A DNA stretch of 64,000 nucleotides from contig NZ_SUNI01000004.1 of NCBI RefSeq assembly GCF_005048225.1, positions 1-64,000 of the forward strand, written 5' to 3'. The notes beneath the pieces were generated by a model. The model was not told the origin of the DNA. It worked only from the letters and a program-made list of their open reading frames with translations, and did no database searches. Shown here in pieces: positions 19,989-31,442 of this stretch. Each line of letters starts with the position of its first letter. The first letter of the stretch is position 1. Made by a program: the position numbers and the translations under genes. Origin of the DNA: Paracoccus gahaiensis (GTDB lineage: Bacteria > Pseudomonadota > Alphaproteobacteria > Rhodobacterales > Rhodobacteraceae).

Positions 19989-21410
19989 CTACAATCTGAT
20001 GTCGATGCGCCGGTCGCTCAGCGGCGCGGGCGCAAGGCTGACCCGCAGGGCCGGGGGCGCGGTCTGCGCTTCGTCCGCGTCTGCCGGGTCACGGGGTTGG
20101 GCCGCCGATCCGTTCCGGCGGTCGTCCTGCCGGAAATCGAGGCTGTCCGCCGTCACCCCGGCCTCGGCCAGCTGCTGCGTCAGCAGGTCGGCATTGCGGC
20201 GCACCAGATCCAGCGTGTCGGGCCGCTCGGCCCAGAGGGTGATCTGGCCGCGCTCGGGCCCCGACAGGACCATCCGGATCCGGCCCAGTTCCTCGGGGGC
20301 AAGGGTGATCTCGGTCCGGTCGCCCCGCGTGGTCACCACGGCATCGGTGATCTGCCGGAGGACAGGGCGGGGATCGGACGCGACCTCCGGTCCGCCCGGG
20401 GCGGTGGGCAAAGGGGGGCGGGCCATCTCTGCCATGCGAAACTCGGGGATCGGTCGCGCATCCGGGCCCGGCAGCATGTCGAGCGGACCGGACGGCGGCG
20501 GGCCGGTCGTACGGAAGGCAGCTCCGCTGTCCGGCGCGATCCGTGCCGCATCCGCCGCATCGGTCGGCTTGGGGGGGGCCGGATCGGCGGCTTGCGGTTC
20601 GGCCAGGCCGGTCCGCGCTGCGGTCCCCTGTGCGGGATCGGTCTGAACCGGACGCGCAAAGCCGAGATCGGGACCTCGACCCGCGGGAACATCCTGCTCT
20701 GCCGCCACGGGTCCGCGCACGAGCGGTCGGGCAGGGTGCAGCGCAACGGAGATCGGCGGATCGATATCGGCGCTCTGCCCCGGACCGGCCCCCGTCGTCT
20801 GGGTCGTCGCAAGGGGCGGTGCGGGGGGCGCGACGGGGAGGGCTGCCAGAGCCCGCCCGGGATCGCGGGCCATCCGGGGCAGGGCAAAGGCAGGCAGGGT
20901 CTGCGGCGCGGATCCCGCGACCGCGACCGCGACCGCGACCGGAGGCTGGTCGGCCCCGCCTTGGCTGGCTGCGTCGTTGCCCCCCTTTTTGCCCGGTTGG
21001 GCCGCAGGCGGTGCAGGTGCCGGGACCACCTCGGGACGTGCGGGCAGTTCGGGGGCGGCAGGCTCCTCCATCACGTCGACCGCGACCGGCAGGATCCCCA
21101 CCGGCAGAGCCTTGTCGGAAGGGACCATGTCCGGTTCGGGCGGAAAGACCGGTGCCTCAGGGGCAGAGACATTCGGATCGGCCGCGGGCGGGGCGACAAA
21201 ATCCGCGGTCAGGCCCAGAATGCCCTCCAGCCAGAGGGTCACAGGATCGGGGGCCATCGCCTCGGTGCCCGGGCCCCCCGGCATCCCCGCCCAAGCCGGC
21301 AGGAGGTCCGGCGGCATCAAGGCAAAGCCCGGGTCGCCCTCGACGACTGCCGTCCCGGGGGGCATTTCCGGGCGGAGCGGCCAGGTCGGGGTCATCTGAA
21401 TCTCGGCCAT
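19989..21410 (-). CDS. fliK: Flagellar hook-length control protein FliK
   Basis: The 473-residue protein has a long Pro/Ala-rich, low-complexity N-terminal ruler (about 1-360) and a C-terminal export-switch domain. The latter has ITLAPEELGRIRMVLSG, TLWAERPDTLDLVRRN and LLTQQLAEAGVTADSLDF (about 370-440), the typical Flg_hook pattern. It measures hook length and switches export to filament substrates. It starts 100 bp from the divergent flgJ-like gene and heads the fliK-flgD unit. Confidence 0.88.
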   Translation of the reverse strand: MAEIQMTPTWPLRPEMPPGTAVVEGDPGFALMPPDLLPAWAGMPGGPGTEAMAPDPVTLWLEGILGLTADFVAPPAADPNVSAPEAPVFPPEPDMVPSDKALPVGILPVAVDVMEEPAAPELPARPEVVPAPAPPAAQPGKKGGNDAASQGGADQPPVAVAVAVAGSAPQTLPAFALPRMARDPGRALAALPVAPPAPPLATTQTTGAGPGQSADIDPPISVALHPARPLVRGPVAAEQDVPAGRGPDLGFARPVQTDPAQGTAARTGLAEPQAADPAPPKPTDAADAARIAPDSGAAFRTTGPPPSGPLDMLPGPDARPIPEFRMAEMARPPLPTAPGGPEVASDPRPVLRQITDAVVTTRGDRTEITLAPEELGRIRMVLSGPERGQITLWAERPDTLDLVRRNADLLTQQLAEAGVTADSLDFRQDDRRNGSAAQPRDPADADEAQTAPPALRVSLAPAPLSDRRIDIRL

Positions 21411-21510
21411 GTCCTGCCTCGTGGTTTTTTTCTGAATACCCCGAATTCCTTACCAATTATTTACGGCCGCGCGATATTTTCAGCCCCAGTCACATCGGAG
21501 GCGAACAGGA

Positions 21511-21756
21511 ATGCAGATTGACCCCCTTGGGCCGGCGCGCGGGCCGGTGGCCGGGCCCCTGTCGGTCGCGGATCAGCTGGAACAGGCCTTTCTCGAGGAG
21601 ATGCTGAAATATTATGGACCGCCCCCGGCCGAGGGCGCCTTTTCCGGTGGCGCCGGAGAGGATCAGTTCGCCAGCTTCCTCACGCGCGAACATGCGGCCC
21701 TGCTGGCCCGGCGGCTGGACCTGGGATTTGCGGCGATGCTGGGCGCGCGGGCATGA
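21511..21756 (+). CDS. Rod-binding protein, FlgJ N-terminal type
   Basis: The 81-residue protein has DQLEQAFLEEMLKYYG near residues 20-35 and EDQFASFLTREHAALLARRL at 49-68. This is the pattern of the short rod-binding domain of FlgJ; the peptidoglycan hydrolase domain of enteric FlgJ is absent, as in many alphaproteobacteria. CGGAGG precedes the ATG. It overlaps the next gene by ATGA, so the two are translationally coupled. Confidence 0.75.
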   Translation: MQIDPLGPARGPVAGPLSVADQLEQAFLEEMLKYYGPPPAEGAFSGGAGEDQFASFLTREHAALLARRLDLGFAAMLGARA

Positions 21757-22070
21757 GCCGCGCCGTCGCCCGCCAGATGGCGCGGATCCGGACGGCGCTG
21801 ATCCTGGGCGATGCGCCGGGCGCCTTGGCGGCCATCGACGAGCTGACGCGGGTGGCGACGCGGTCGGGCCTCGACGAGGCCGCGCGCGACCGGCTGGAGC
21901 CCGGGCTGGCCGAACTGCGGGCGCTGGCGCAGGCGTCGCTGACGGGGGCGCAGCAGGCGGCCGACCAGATCCGCGCCATCGTGCAGGCGGCGCGCAGCCT
22001 GCAGACCTATGATTCGCTCGGGCGGCGGACCGTCATGCCCACGCGGGCCGTCGCGCCGCAGCGGTTTTAG
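21753..22070 (+). CDS. Probable FlgN-like flagellar chaperone
   Basis: The 105-residue, mostly helical protein is coupled to the FlgJ-like gene (ATGA). Its C-terminal part, QQAADQIRAIVQAARSLQTY (about 70-89) followed by DSLGRR, resembles FlgN-type chaperones that deliver hook-filament junction proteins. Similarity is weak and partly contextual: it sits just before flagellin. An uncharacterised flagellar protein is the alternative. Confidence 0.5.
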   Translation: MSRAVARQMARIRTALILGDAPGALAAIDELTRVATRSGLDEAARDRLEPGLAELRALAQASLTGAQQAADQIRAIVQAARSLQTYDSLGRRTVMPTRAVAPQRF

Positions 22071-22236
22071 TAAAATGCCCGGCAAGGTTCGTTTGATCGA
22101 AGGGCGGACTTTCATTATTTCTCAATCCACCGGCAGCTAGAACGGTGTCACGCCAGAAACGGCGCAGGGCAAGTGCCCGATCGGTCAGAAGGCCACGTAG
22201 GAAACCCCAGGTGCAAAGCACCTTTCGGAGGATAAC

Positions 22237-23130
22237 ATGACCAGCATTCTGACCAATAACAGCGCCATGGTCGCGCTGCAGACCCTGAAATTCGTCAATG
22301 CCCAACTGGGCAAGACTCAGGCCGACATCGCGACCGGCAAAAACGTGGCCAATGCCAAGGACAGCGCGGCGGTCTGGGCCATCTCCAAGGTCATGGAAAC
22401 CGACCAGTCGGCGTTCAAGACCATCCAGTCGAACCTGAACGTGGCGGATGCCGTGGTGACCACGGCCCGCACCGGTGCGGAAAAGGTCGTCGAAAGCCTG
22501 CGCTCCATCAAGGATCTGGCAGCGGGCGCCTACAACACCGCGACGGCCAGCGAAAAGGCGAAGATCACCACCGACATCGAACTGAAGTTCAAAGAGATCG
22601 CGTCGGTCATCAACGGCACGCAGATGAACGGCGTGAACCTGCTGAAATCCGGCACGGACGACCTGAAGGTCCTGGCCTCGCTGGACCGCGGCGCCGGGGC
22701 GACCACCACGACCAATGCCATCTCGGTCGCGACCACGGGGCTCGACACCCTGATCGGCGCCCTCGACCTCGACTCGACGGCGGCCACCTTCGGCGACACG
22801 ACCATCTTCACCGCCACCAGCCTGGATGTCAGTGCGGATGACACCGACAATATCGGTCTGTTCATTTCCGATATCGAAACCTCGATCAGCACGGTTCTGG
22901 AAAAGACCGCCGAGCTGGGCTCCTATGGCAAGCAACTGATGGGTCAGGCCGAATTCGTGGGCAAGCTGGCCGACTCGCTGAAGTCGGGCATTGGCGCCCT
23001 GGTGGATGCCGACATGGAGGAATCCTCGGCCCGCCTGCAGGCGCTGCAGACGCAGCAGCAGCTGGGCATCCAGTCGCTGTCGATCGCCAACCAGGCGCCG
23101 GCGGCCATCATGGCCCTGTTCCGCGGCTGA
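22237..23130 (+). CDS. fliC: Flagellin
   Basis: This 297-residue filament subunit has the conserved D0/D1 helices at both ends: SILTNNSAMVALQTLKFVN with LGKTQADIATGKNVANAKD at the N-terminus, and SARLQALQTQQQLGIQSL plus SIANQAPAAIMALFRG at the C-terminus. The centre (about 140-225) is a short Thr/Asp-rich variable region. A strong site, TTCGGAGGATAAC, precedes the ATG. A tetraloop hairpin follows the gene, then flaF and flbT, which tune flagellin synthesis in alphaproteobacteria. No clear sigma-28 or sigma-54 promoter was recognised in the 166-bp leader. Confidence 0.96.
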   Translation: MTSILTNNSAMVALQTLKFVNAQLGKTQADIATGKNVANAKDSAAVWAISKVMETDQSAFKTIQSNLNVADAVVTTARTGAEKVVESLRSIKDLAAGAYNTATASEKAKITTDIELKFKEIASVINGTQMNGVNLLKSGTDDLKVLASLDRGAGATTTTNAISVATTGLDTLIGALDLDSTAATFGDTTIFTATSLDVSADDTDNIGLFISDIETSISTVLEKTAELGSYGKQLMGQAEFVGKLADSLKSGIGALVDADMEESSARLQALQTQQQLGIQSLSIANQAPAAIMALFRG

Positions 23131-23135
23131 TACGG

Positions 23136-23157
23136 ACGGGCGCCTTCGGGCGCCCGT
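23136..23157 (+). terminator. UUCG-loop hairpin after flagellin
   Basis: A perfect 9-bp stem ACGGGCGCC/GGCGCCCGT closed by TTCG sits 6 nt past the flagellin stop and is followed by a pyrimidine stretch with few T. It is likely to stabilise the abundant flagellin message and limit read-through into flaF-flbT. Confidence 0.7.
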
Positions 23158-23191
23158 TCCTCCACGGACCTCCAGAACGGAAAGTTAGAAC

Positions 23192-23557
23192 GTGAACGCG
23201 GTCAAGTCCCTGAACGACCACGGCTATCGCTCCAGCGGCCTGCGCACCGCTCGGGACGCCGAATACGACGCCTTCTCGCGCGTCACGCGCATGCTGCGGC
23301 AGGCGCCGCGCCAGACCGACAATCAGGACACCATTCTCGCCGTCCACACGAATACCGAGCTGTGGACGCTTCTGGCCTTCGACCTGGCCGAACCCGGCAA
23401 TGGCCTGCCCGAGATGACCAAGGCAGGGCTCATGTCGCTGGCCGGGTTTGCCATCCGCCACGGGCACGCGGTCATGGCCGGCGAGGCCGCCACCGATCCG
23501 CTGATCGACATCAACATGACCGTCATGCGCGGTTTGCGCGGCGAGGGGGCAGCATGA
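23192..23557 (+). CDS. flaF: Flagellar biosynthesis regulator FlaF
   Basis: The 121-residue protein starts with GTG. It shows RDAEYDAFSRVTRMLRQA near the N-terminus and HTNTELWTLLAFDLAEPGN in the middle, with GLMSLAGFAIRHGHAVM following, all typical of FlaF, which is needed for flagellin synthesis and export. It overlaps flbT as ATGA. The position right after flagellin supports the call. Confidence 0.93.
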   Translation: MNAVKSLNDHGYRSSGLRTARDAEYDAFSRVTRMLRQAPRQTDNQDTILAVHTNTELWTLLAFDLAEPGNGLPEMTKAGLMSLAGFAIRHGHAVMAGEAATDPLIDINMTVMRGLRGEGAA

Positions 23558-23958
23558 GCGGCCTGGTCCTCAAGCTGGCCCCGAACGAGCGGGTGCTGAT
23601 CAATGGCGCGGTGATCGAGAATGGCGACCGCCGGGCCAGGATCGCGATCAAGACGCCCAATGCCAACGTGCTGCGCCTGCGCGACGCGATCCATCCCGAC
23701 AGCGCCCGCACGCCCGTCTCGCGCGCGCTCTATATCGCGCAACTGATCCTGTCGGGCGATACCGATCCCGGCACGGGAATGTCCCAGCTGGCCGTCGCCA
23801 TCGAACAGCTCAGCCAGGTCTTCGAGGATCGCGACAGCCGCATCCTGCTGGCCGATGCGACCGCCGCCGCGCTTGAACCCAATCCCTATCAGGCGATGCG
23901 CAAGCTGCGCGATCTTCTGCCGCGCGAGGCCCGTCTTTTCGCTGCCAGCCACGAATGA
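23554..23958 (+). CDS. flbT: Flagellin mRNA repressor FlbT
   Basis: The 134-residue protein begins MSGLVLKLAPNERVLINGAV and has VLRLRDAIHP and ALYIAQLILSGD (about 60-71), the conserved FlbT core. FlbT acts after transcription by binding the flagellin 5' leader and lowering its translation when the hook is unfinished. The ATG overlaps the flaF stop (ATGA), so the two are coupled. Confidence 0.94.
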   Translation: MSGLVLKLAPNERVLINGAVIENGDRRARIAIKTPNANVLRLRDAIHPDSARTPVSRALYIAQLILSGDTDPGTGMSQLAVAIEQLSQVFEDRDSRILLADATAAALEPNPYQAMRKLRDLLPREARLFAASHE

Positions 23959-23965
23959 GGGTGTC

Positions 23966-24739
23966 ATGACCATTTCTGTCGGTGCCACGGGCCTTGTCGG
24001 CTGGAAGATCGTCCAGCGGATCGAGGCCCGCCAGATCCAGGCGGTCGCCCGCGATCCGGTGGTGCAGCGCGCGACGACCTATTTCCGCGACACCATCTCC
24101 CGCACCACCCAGGCCGAGGATCTGGTCAAGGATTACCGCATGCTCAGCACGGCCCTGTCGGCCTTCGGGCTGGAGGCCGACCTTCCCAACAAGGCTTTCA
24201 TCCGGAAGGTTCTGGAAAGCGATGTGTCCGACAGGTCCTCGCTGGTGAACCGGCTGGCCGACAAGCGCTACCTGCGGCTGGCCGAGGCCTTCGGCTTTGG
24301 CGCCAAGGCGGTGCCGGGCGACCTGGGCGAGACGGTCAGCACCGCCTTCGTCCAGCGCGAGTTCGAACGCCGCATCGGCGAGGGCGATGACAGCCTGCGT
24401 TTGGGGCTGAACGCCCGGCGCGAGCTGCAGCGAATGGGCGAACGTGACTCGACCGACCGGACCCTGTGGTTCGAGGTGATCGGCAACGCCCCCCTGCGCA
24501 AGGTGTTTCAGGGCGCCTTCGGGTTCAGCGAAAGCTATGGCCGCCTGCCCATCGACCGCCAGCTCGAAGAATATACCAAGGCCTCGGAACGCCTGCTGGG
24601 CAGTTCCAGCTTCAAGGACATCTCGTCGCCCGAGGCGATCGACAGGCTTGTGCAGACCTACATGGCCCGGTCGCAGCTGGCCACCTTCCCGGCGGCGAAC
24701 CGCTACAGCGCCGCCCTGACCCTGCTGCAGAACGCCTGA
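23966..24739 (+). CDS. DUF1217 family flagellar protein
   Basis: The 257-residue protein starts 7 bp after flbT. It has GWKIVQRIEARQIQAVARDP and YFRDTISRTTQAEDLVKDYR near the N-terminus, then LSAFGLEADLPNKAFIRKVL and SFKDISSPEAIDRLVQTYMA, typical of the DUF1217 family. Members sit in alphaproteobacterial flagellar clusters, and one is linked to basal-body or rod function. The precise role is not known. It is the last gene of the block. Confidence 0.85.
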   Translation: MTISVGATGLVGWKIVQRIEARQIQAVARDPVVQRATTYFRDTISRTTQAEDLVKDYRMLSTALSAFGLEADLPNKAFIRKVLESDVSDRSSLVNRLADKRYLRLAEAFGFGAKAVPGDLGETVSTAFVQREFERRIGEGDDSLRLGLNARRELQRMGERDSTDRTLWFEVIGNAPLRKVFQGAFGFSESYGRLPIDRQLEEYTKASERLLGSSSFKDISSPEAIDRLVQTYMARSQLATFPAANRYSAALTLLQNA

Positions 24740-24980
24740 CCCCCAAGGGTCGTGCCCACCGCCCCCGGCGCCCGCGCGACCGGAAGCCTGCCCGGTCGGA
24801 CAGATCCCCCGCGCCCAGCCACGCCTGCATGTCGCGCCTGCCCCAGGGCAAGTGCGCCCCGCCCCTCCCGGCTTTTTCCCACGGCCGGGGCGCCGCCGCA
24901 CCTTGCGCCCAAGGTGTGGCTGGCTATAACCCCGGACGATTTGCCGCGACCGATCCAAGTCCAGCCCGGGGGCCCAGACC

Positions 24981-28319
<3,339 letters not shown>

Positions 28320-28355
28320 CAGTAACATGAACTAGCACTCTAGCATCTTGGACAG

Positions 28356-28889
28356 CTAAGCGTCCGCTTGCCAGTGCTGCTCGAACGCCTCGTTAAAAAG
28401 ATAGAGAATGATTTTCCCTGCCCGGTGTGTCATAGCGGCTTCTTCAATAGTCGTGTTCCTGTTCCAAGCATGAGCAAAATCATGGCGCCAAGTCAGAATT
28501 TGCTCGTAGCTCATCTCTACATTCACTCCTCTTGAGTCGAGGATACGCTTCTTTTTAGCCTTGAGCCGGTTTCTAAAAGTACTGCAGATGTCCGGCCCAA
28601 AGAGTTCACAATATGACTTGAGATCGCTAACCTTCACTTTGCTGTTGAGCTTGCGGTATTGGCGTCCAGTAAAGCCACCAAACTTCACATGCTGTGCCGT
28701 TGCATAGGTGGACATTATCTCTTTCACGCAGGTTTCATATGTAGCCGCAATTGCAACCACCAGAAGCCCTGCTAAATCAGCTCTGAATTGTACGGACTGG
28801 TACCCGCCATTAGCAGGAACTATTGCGTTTATTTCTGAGACCAGAGCATCTATCTTAGCAAAGTGGACGTCAAGATCCTGCCTAGGCAT
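28356..28889 (-). CDS. HEPN-domain protein (MAE_28990/MAE_18760-like), putative RNase partner of DUF262 gene
   Basis: The protein has 177 residues from ATG at 28889; a TTG nine codons upstream is possible. The all-helical domain has AIAATYETCVKEIMSTYA near 45-62 and the HEPN catalytic motif RHDFAHAW (Rx4H, about 135-140), which in active HEPN RNases cuts RNA. The start overlaps the end of the DUF262 gene by 8 bp, indicating coupled translation. Base composition is visibly AT-rich against the GC-rich surroundings, suggesting recent acquisition. The inferred function is a toxin or effector in a phage-defence pair; the target is unknown. Confidence 0.72.
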   Translation of the reverse strand: MPRQDLDVHFAKIDALVSEINAIVPANGGYQSVQFRADLAGLLVVAIAATYETCVKEIMSTYATAQHVKFGGFTGRQYRKLNSKVKVSDLKSYCELFGPDICSTFRNRLKAKKKRILDSRGVNVEMSYEQILTWRHDFAHAWNRNTTIEEAAMTHRAGKIILYLFNEAFEQHWQADA

Positions 28890-29958
28890 CCTCAAAAGCT
28901 TTCTTCGCTCTGGCAATGCGATCTTTAACGGTCAATGTGTCAGTAGTGGCGCCTCTAATTAGAGTTGTGAATTTTTCATCATTAATAAGAGCTTTATAAC
29001 CCTTGACTAGTCGTTCCGCGTCTGGCTTTTTCTCCTCCAAGAGCGCCACCATTACGCCCTCTAGCAGAGCCGAGTTTATCACTCCCTTCGGACGAAACGG
29101 CCGGTTAATGTTTTCAGCGACAAGTACTGTGACAAGGGGGAATCTCTTTTTAAATGCTTTTGCACGCTCAGAAGCGAAGCCTTTGTTTTGCTCCATTTGT
29201 GAGTTTAGGTGTCGAAGCATCGGCTTCTCGTAATTCGGCCAATTCTCAAAAAGCGAAAATAGGCGAAGCAAAATTTCCACGTCCTTTTGATTTTTGTCAG
29301 GCCGGTTAATTCCCAGTATCTTTCGCCAAGCAGCGTCCTCATTGAGCGCCCGAAGTTCGTCTGTAATCTTGCCCCGATAAACAGCGTTTCGAATCTCTTG
29401 CGGTTTTAACTGCGTTCCGCCTGTATTCAGCCGCTCAAAAATGTGGAAAACGCTATCGTTTCGCAGGCTAGGTTTAAGCTGCTTGATGTGGATTGCGCGC
29501 AGGGCTGTATTCTTGAGTCTGCGTTGGTCCCGTGGTGGAAGTTCTTGAAACGTTTTCCCGTTAAATTCGGATCTCTCAGCTAGGCCTTTTAGTCGAAATA
29601 CTTGCCTTCGGCTCTGATTATCTGGCTCACCAAAATAACCCTCGAAGAAATATTTAACGGACATAATCCTTTGCTGTCCATCAATGATTTCTAGCTGGTC
29701 TTCGTCGTTGACGTATAAAAACACCTGCGGCACTGGCAGTCCCATCAGGAACGATTCGATCAACTTTGAGGCCTGCTCGATCTTCCAGACATACTTCCGT
29801 TGATAAAACGGTACAATAATGTCTCCCGCCTGAATTTTGTTGGCGAGAAGTTCGAGAGTGGGATCCGCTGGTGCGACTGAGATGTCAAATTCAACAAAAG
29901 GTGTTTCGTCGTTTTCCTCTTCAGTTGCGAGTTCGTCGCCTTCTGTCAAATCGGTCAC
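28882..29958 (-). CDS. DUF262 domain protein (GmrS/ParB-nuclease-like), putative defence component
   Basis: The 358-residue protein has an acidic N-terminus and then the DUF262 core: IIVPFYQRKYVWKIEQASKL (about 47-66), GLPVPQVFLYV and the signature IDGQQRIMSV (DGQQR at 93-97). After that come HIFERLNTGGTQLKPQEIRN and a helical C-terminal part. DUF262 proteins include the nucleotide-dependent GmrSD restriction subunits and other defence proteins; the DGQQR loop binds or hydrolyses nucleotides. The HNH-type DUF1524 nuclease of GmrD is absent, so cleavage may be supplied by the HEPN partner. AT-rich codon use contrasts with both flanks. It is transcribed before, and overlaps, the HEPN gene. Confidence 0.82.
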   Translation of the reverse strand: MTDLTEGDELATEEENDETPFVEFDISVAPADPTLELLANKIQAGDIIVPFYQRKYVWKIEQASKLIESFLMGLPVPQVFLYVNDEDQLEIIDGQQRIMSVKYFFEGYFGEPDNQSRRQVFRLKGLAERSEFNGKTFQELPPRDQRRLKNTALRAIHIKQLKPSLRNDSVFHIFERLNTGGTQLKPQEIRNAVYRGKITDELRALNEDAAWRKILGINRPDKNQKDVEILLRLFSLFENWPNYEKPMLRHLNSQMEQNKGFASERAKAFKKRFPLVTVLVAENINRPFRPKGVINSALLEGVMVALLEEKKPDAERLVKGYKALINDEKFTTLIRGATTDTLTVKDRIARAKKAFEDA

Positions 29959-29970
29959 TTTTGCAGTCCT

Positions 29971-30045
29971 TTATACATGTGCGTGGTGACCTTCAGCAGG
30001 AGGAGAAAGCTTGTCAATGACCTTCACCAGCCGGGTCTCGCTCAC
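29971..30045 (-). pseudogene. 24-residue stub ORF at the island edge, possibly a truncated gene
   Basis: A GTG overlapping the stop of the BrnA-like gene (GTGA) and preceded by AGGAGG opens MSETRLVKVIDKLSPPAEGH, followed by HAHV and TAA. The ribosome-binding site and coupling look real, but the frame ends after 24 codons, 12 bp before the AT-rich DUF262 gene. This fits a longer gene cut short when the island arrived. A genuine tiny protein or a chance frame are the alternatives. Confidence 0.4.
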
Positions 30046-30575
30046 AACCCCCTCCTCCCCTTGATCTCCTCCATCAATGCCCGCCTCCCCGCCTCGCTGA
30101 TCCGCCGAGGGCCCTCCATCGGTACCCCCGGCCCATCGAAGGGCGGGGGCGTCTCGCCCATCTCGGCCCAGGCCGCATTTTCGTCCCGCTGCAGGTCTCC
30201 GAATTCGGGGCGGGGGCCGTCCAGCGAGGCCTCCTCGCGCCGGGCCAGATAGTCCATCGTCTCGGCCCCCTCGATCAGCCCCGCCAGCCGCGCATGCATC
30301 CAGGCCGCCATCAGCCGGTTGACCCGCGCCTGCCAGTCCGGCCCCATAGACCGGAAGAAGGCCACCACATCCGAGTCCAGCCGCAGCGTGACCCGCGTCT
30401 TGGGCGCGGTGCCCTTCTCCTGCGCGATCCGGTGCCACTCGTCGGGGATGCGCATGCGCGACAGGACGGTGCTGTGCAGGTCCCATTCCAGCATCCGCAT
30501 CGCATCGGCCATGTAGTGGTAATTCGCCCGCCGCGCGTCCTCGGCCTTGGTGATCGTCGCGCCCTTCGTGGTCAT
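30042..30575 (-). CDS. BrnA-like antitoxin family protein without adjacent BrnT
   Basis: The 177-residue protein has a ribbon-helix-helix-like core APKTRVTLRLDSDVVAFFRS followed by WQARVNRLMAAWMHARL (about 57-95), the BrnA/DUF4415 pattern, in which a beta strand dimerises and binds DNA. It is longer than canonical BrnA (about 90), with an N-terminal helical region and an acidic C-terminal tail. No BrnT toxin precedes it: the 129 bp upstream hold no gene. The likely role is an orphan DNA-binding regulator. GC content matches the host chromosome, unlike its DUF262 neighbour. Confidence 0.7.
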   Translation of the reverse strand: MTTKGATITKAEDARRANYHYMADAMRMLEWDLHSTVLSRMRIPDEWHRIAQEKGTAPKTRVTLRLDSDVVAFFRSMGPDWQARVNRLMAAWMHARLAGLIEGAETMDYLARREEASLDGPRPEFGDLQRDENAAWAEMGETPPPFDGPGVPMEGPRRISEAGRRALMEEIKGRRGL

Positions 30576-30704
30576 GCCCGCCCCCGCTGTCAGATCGGGC
30601 TCCAGACTGCCGCACGGGGGTTAACGGCGCGTCAAGGGACCGCGCGTTGTCGGTGTACGCGCTGTGCCGCCCCGGTGCCGCCGTGGTGCACGCCTGGTGC
30701 GGGC

Positions 30705-31442
30705 TCACCCCTCGCGGGACAGCAGGTAGCAGTCCATGATCCAGCCATGGCCCGCGCGGGCCTCGGCGCGGGCGGCGATGATGCGCGGCCCTGCCTCGGC
30801 CAGCGGCCCGTGGTCCAGGATCTGCTGGGGCAACCCGAGGAAGGCCCCCCACCAGATCCGCAGCCCGGCGGGGGGCAGGTCGCGAAACGCGCAGGCCCCG
30901 TCCAGCATCACCACGACCCGCTCCGCCGCCTCGGGCCAGCCATGGTCGCGCAAGCATCGCCCCGTGGTGATCACCACCGGAGAGGCCAATGAATTCAACG
31001 GCATGGCATGGGCGGCGCAGAGCGCCTGAATGGCCGTGATGCCGGGAATGACGCGCACCCGTGTGTCCAGCCGCGCCGCGATCCGCAGGCTGCTGTCATA
31101 GAGCATCGGGTCCCCCCAGACCAGCAGCGCGACCCGCCCGCCGCCCGGCAGGTGCCGTGCGATCTGCGCCGCCCAGGCCTGAGCGATGGCGTCGTGCCAG
31201 CGCTCGACCGCGCCCAGGTAATCGGGATCCTCCACGTCGCGCCGGGGCAGGTCGAAGACCGCCTGAACGGCCTGCGCGCCATGCCGCGCCAGCATCTCGA
31301 GCCGCAGTCCGGCCAGATCCTCCTTGTCCTCTCCCTTCATGGGAATCAGAACAAGATCAGCCTCTTGCAGGGCGCGGACGCCCTGCAGGGTGAGGTGGTC
31401 GGGATGGCCCGTGCCGATCCCGATCAGGGTCAGGTCGATCAT
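30705..31442 (-). CDS. cobF: Precorrin-6A synthase (deacetylating)
   Basis: The 245-residue SAM-dependent tetrapyrrole methyltransferase methylates C-1 and releases acetate in the aerobic B12 pathway. It shows LTLIGIGTGHPDHLTLQG at the N-terminus, ALLVWGDPMLYDSSLRIA in the middle and VIPGITAIQALCAAHAMPLN. CobF occurs only in the aerobic route. It overlaps the cbiM stop by 4 bp (ATGA) and so falls under cobalamin riboswitch B. Confidence 0.95.
   Translation of the reverse strand: MIDLTLIGIGTGHPDHLTLQGVRALQEADLVLIPMKGEDKEDLAGLRLEMLARHGAQAVQAVFDLPRRDVEDPDYLGAVERWHDAIAQAWAAQIARHLPGGGRVALLVWGDPMLYDSSLRIAARLDTRVRVIPGITAIQALCAAHAMPLNSLASPVVITTGRCLRDHGWPEAAERVVVMLDGACAFRDLPPAGLRIWWGAFLGLPQQILDHGPLAEAGPRIIAARAEARAGHGWIMDCYLLSREG

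Noticed and set aside
22071..22236. Sigma-28 or sigma-54 promoter for flagellin
   Set aside because: No GG-N10-GC pair or CTAAA/GCCGATAA arrangement at proper spacing was convincing.
24740..24980. Riboswitch or leader peptide ahead of carB
   Set aside because: No conserved aptamer blocks, leader ORF or terminator with T run were seen.
28356..29958. Type IV GmrSD restriction system
   Set aside because: The DUF262 part is present, but the HNH DUF1524 half is absent and the partner is a HEPN protein.
30042..30575. Complete BrnT-BrnA toxin-antitoxin module
   Set aside because: No BrnT-like frame on either side; only the antitoxin-like protein is present.
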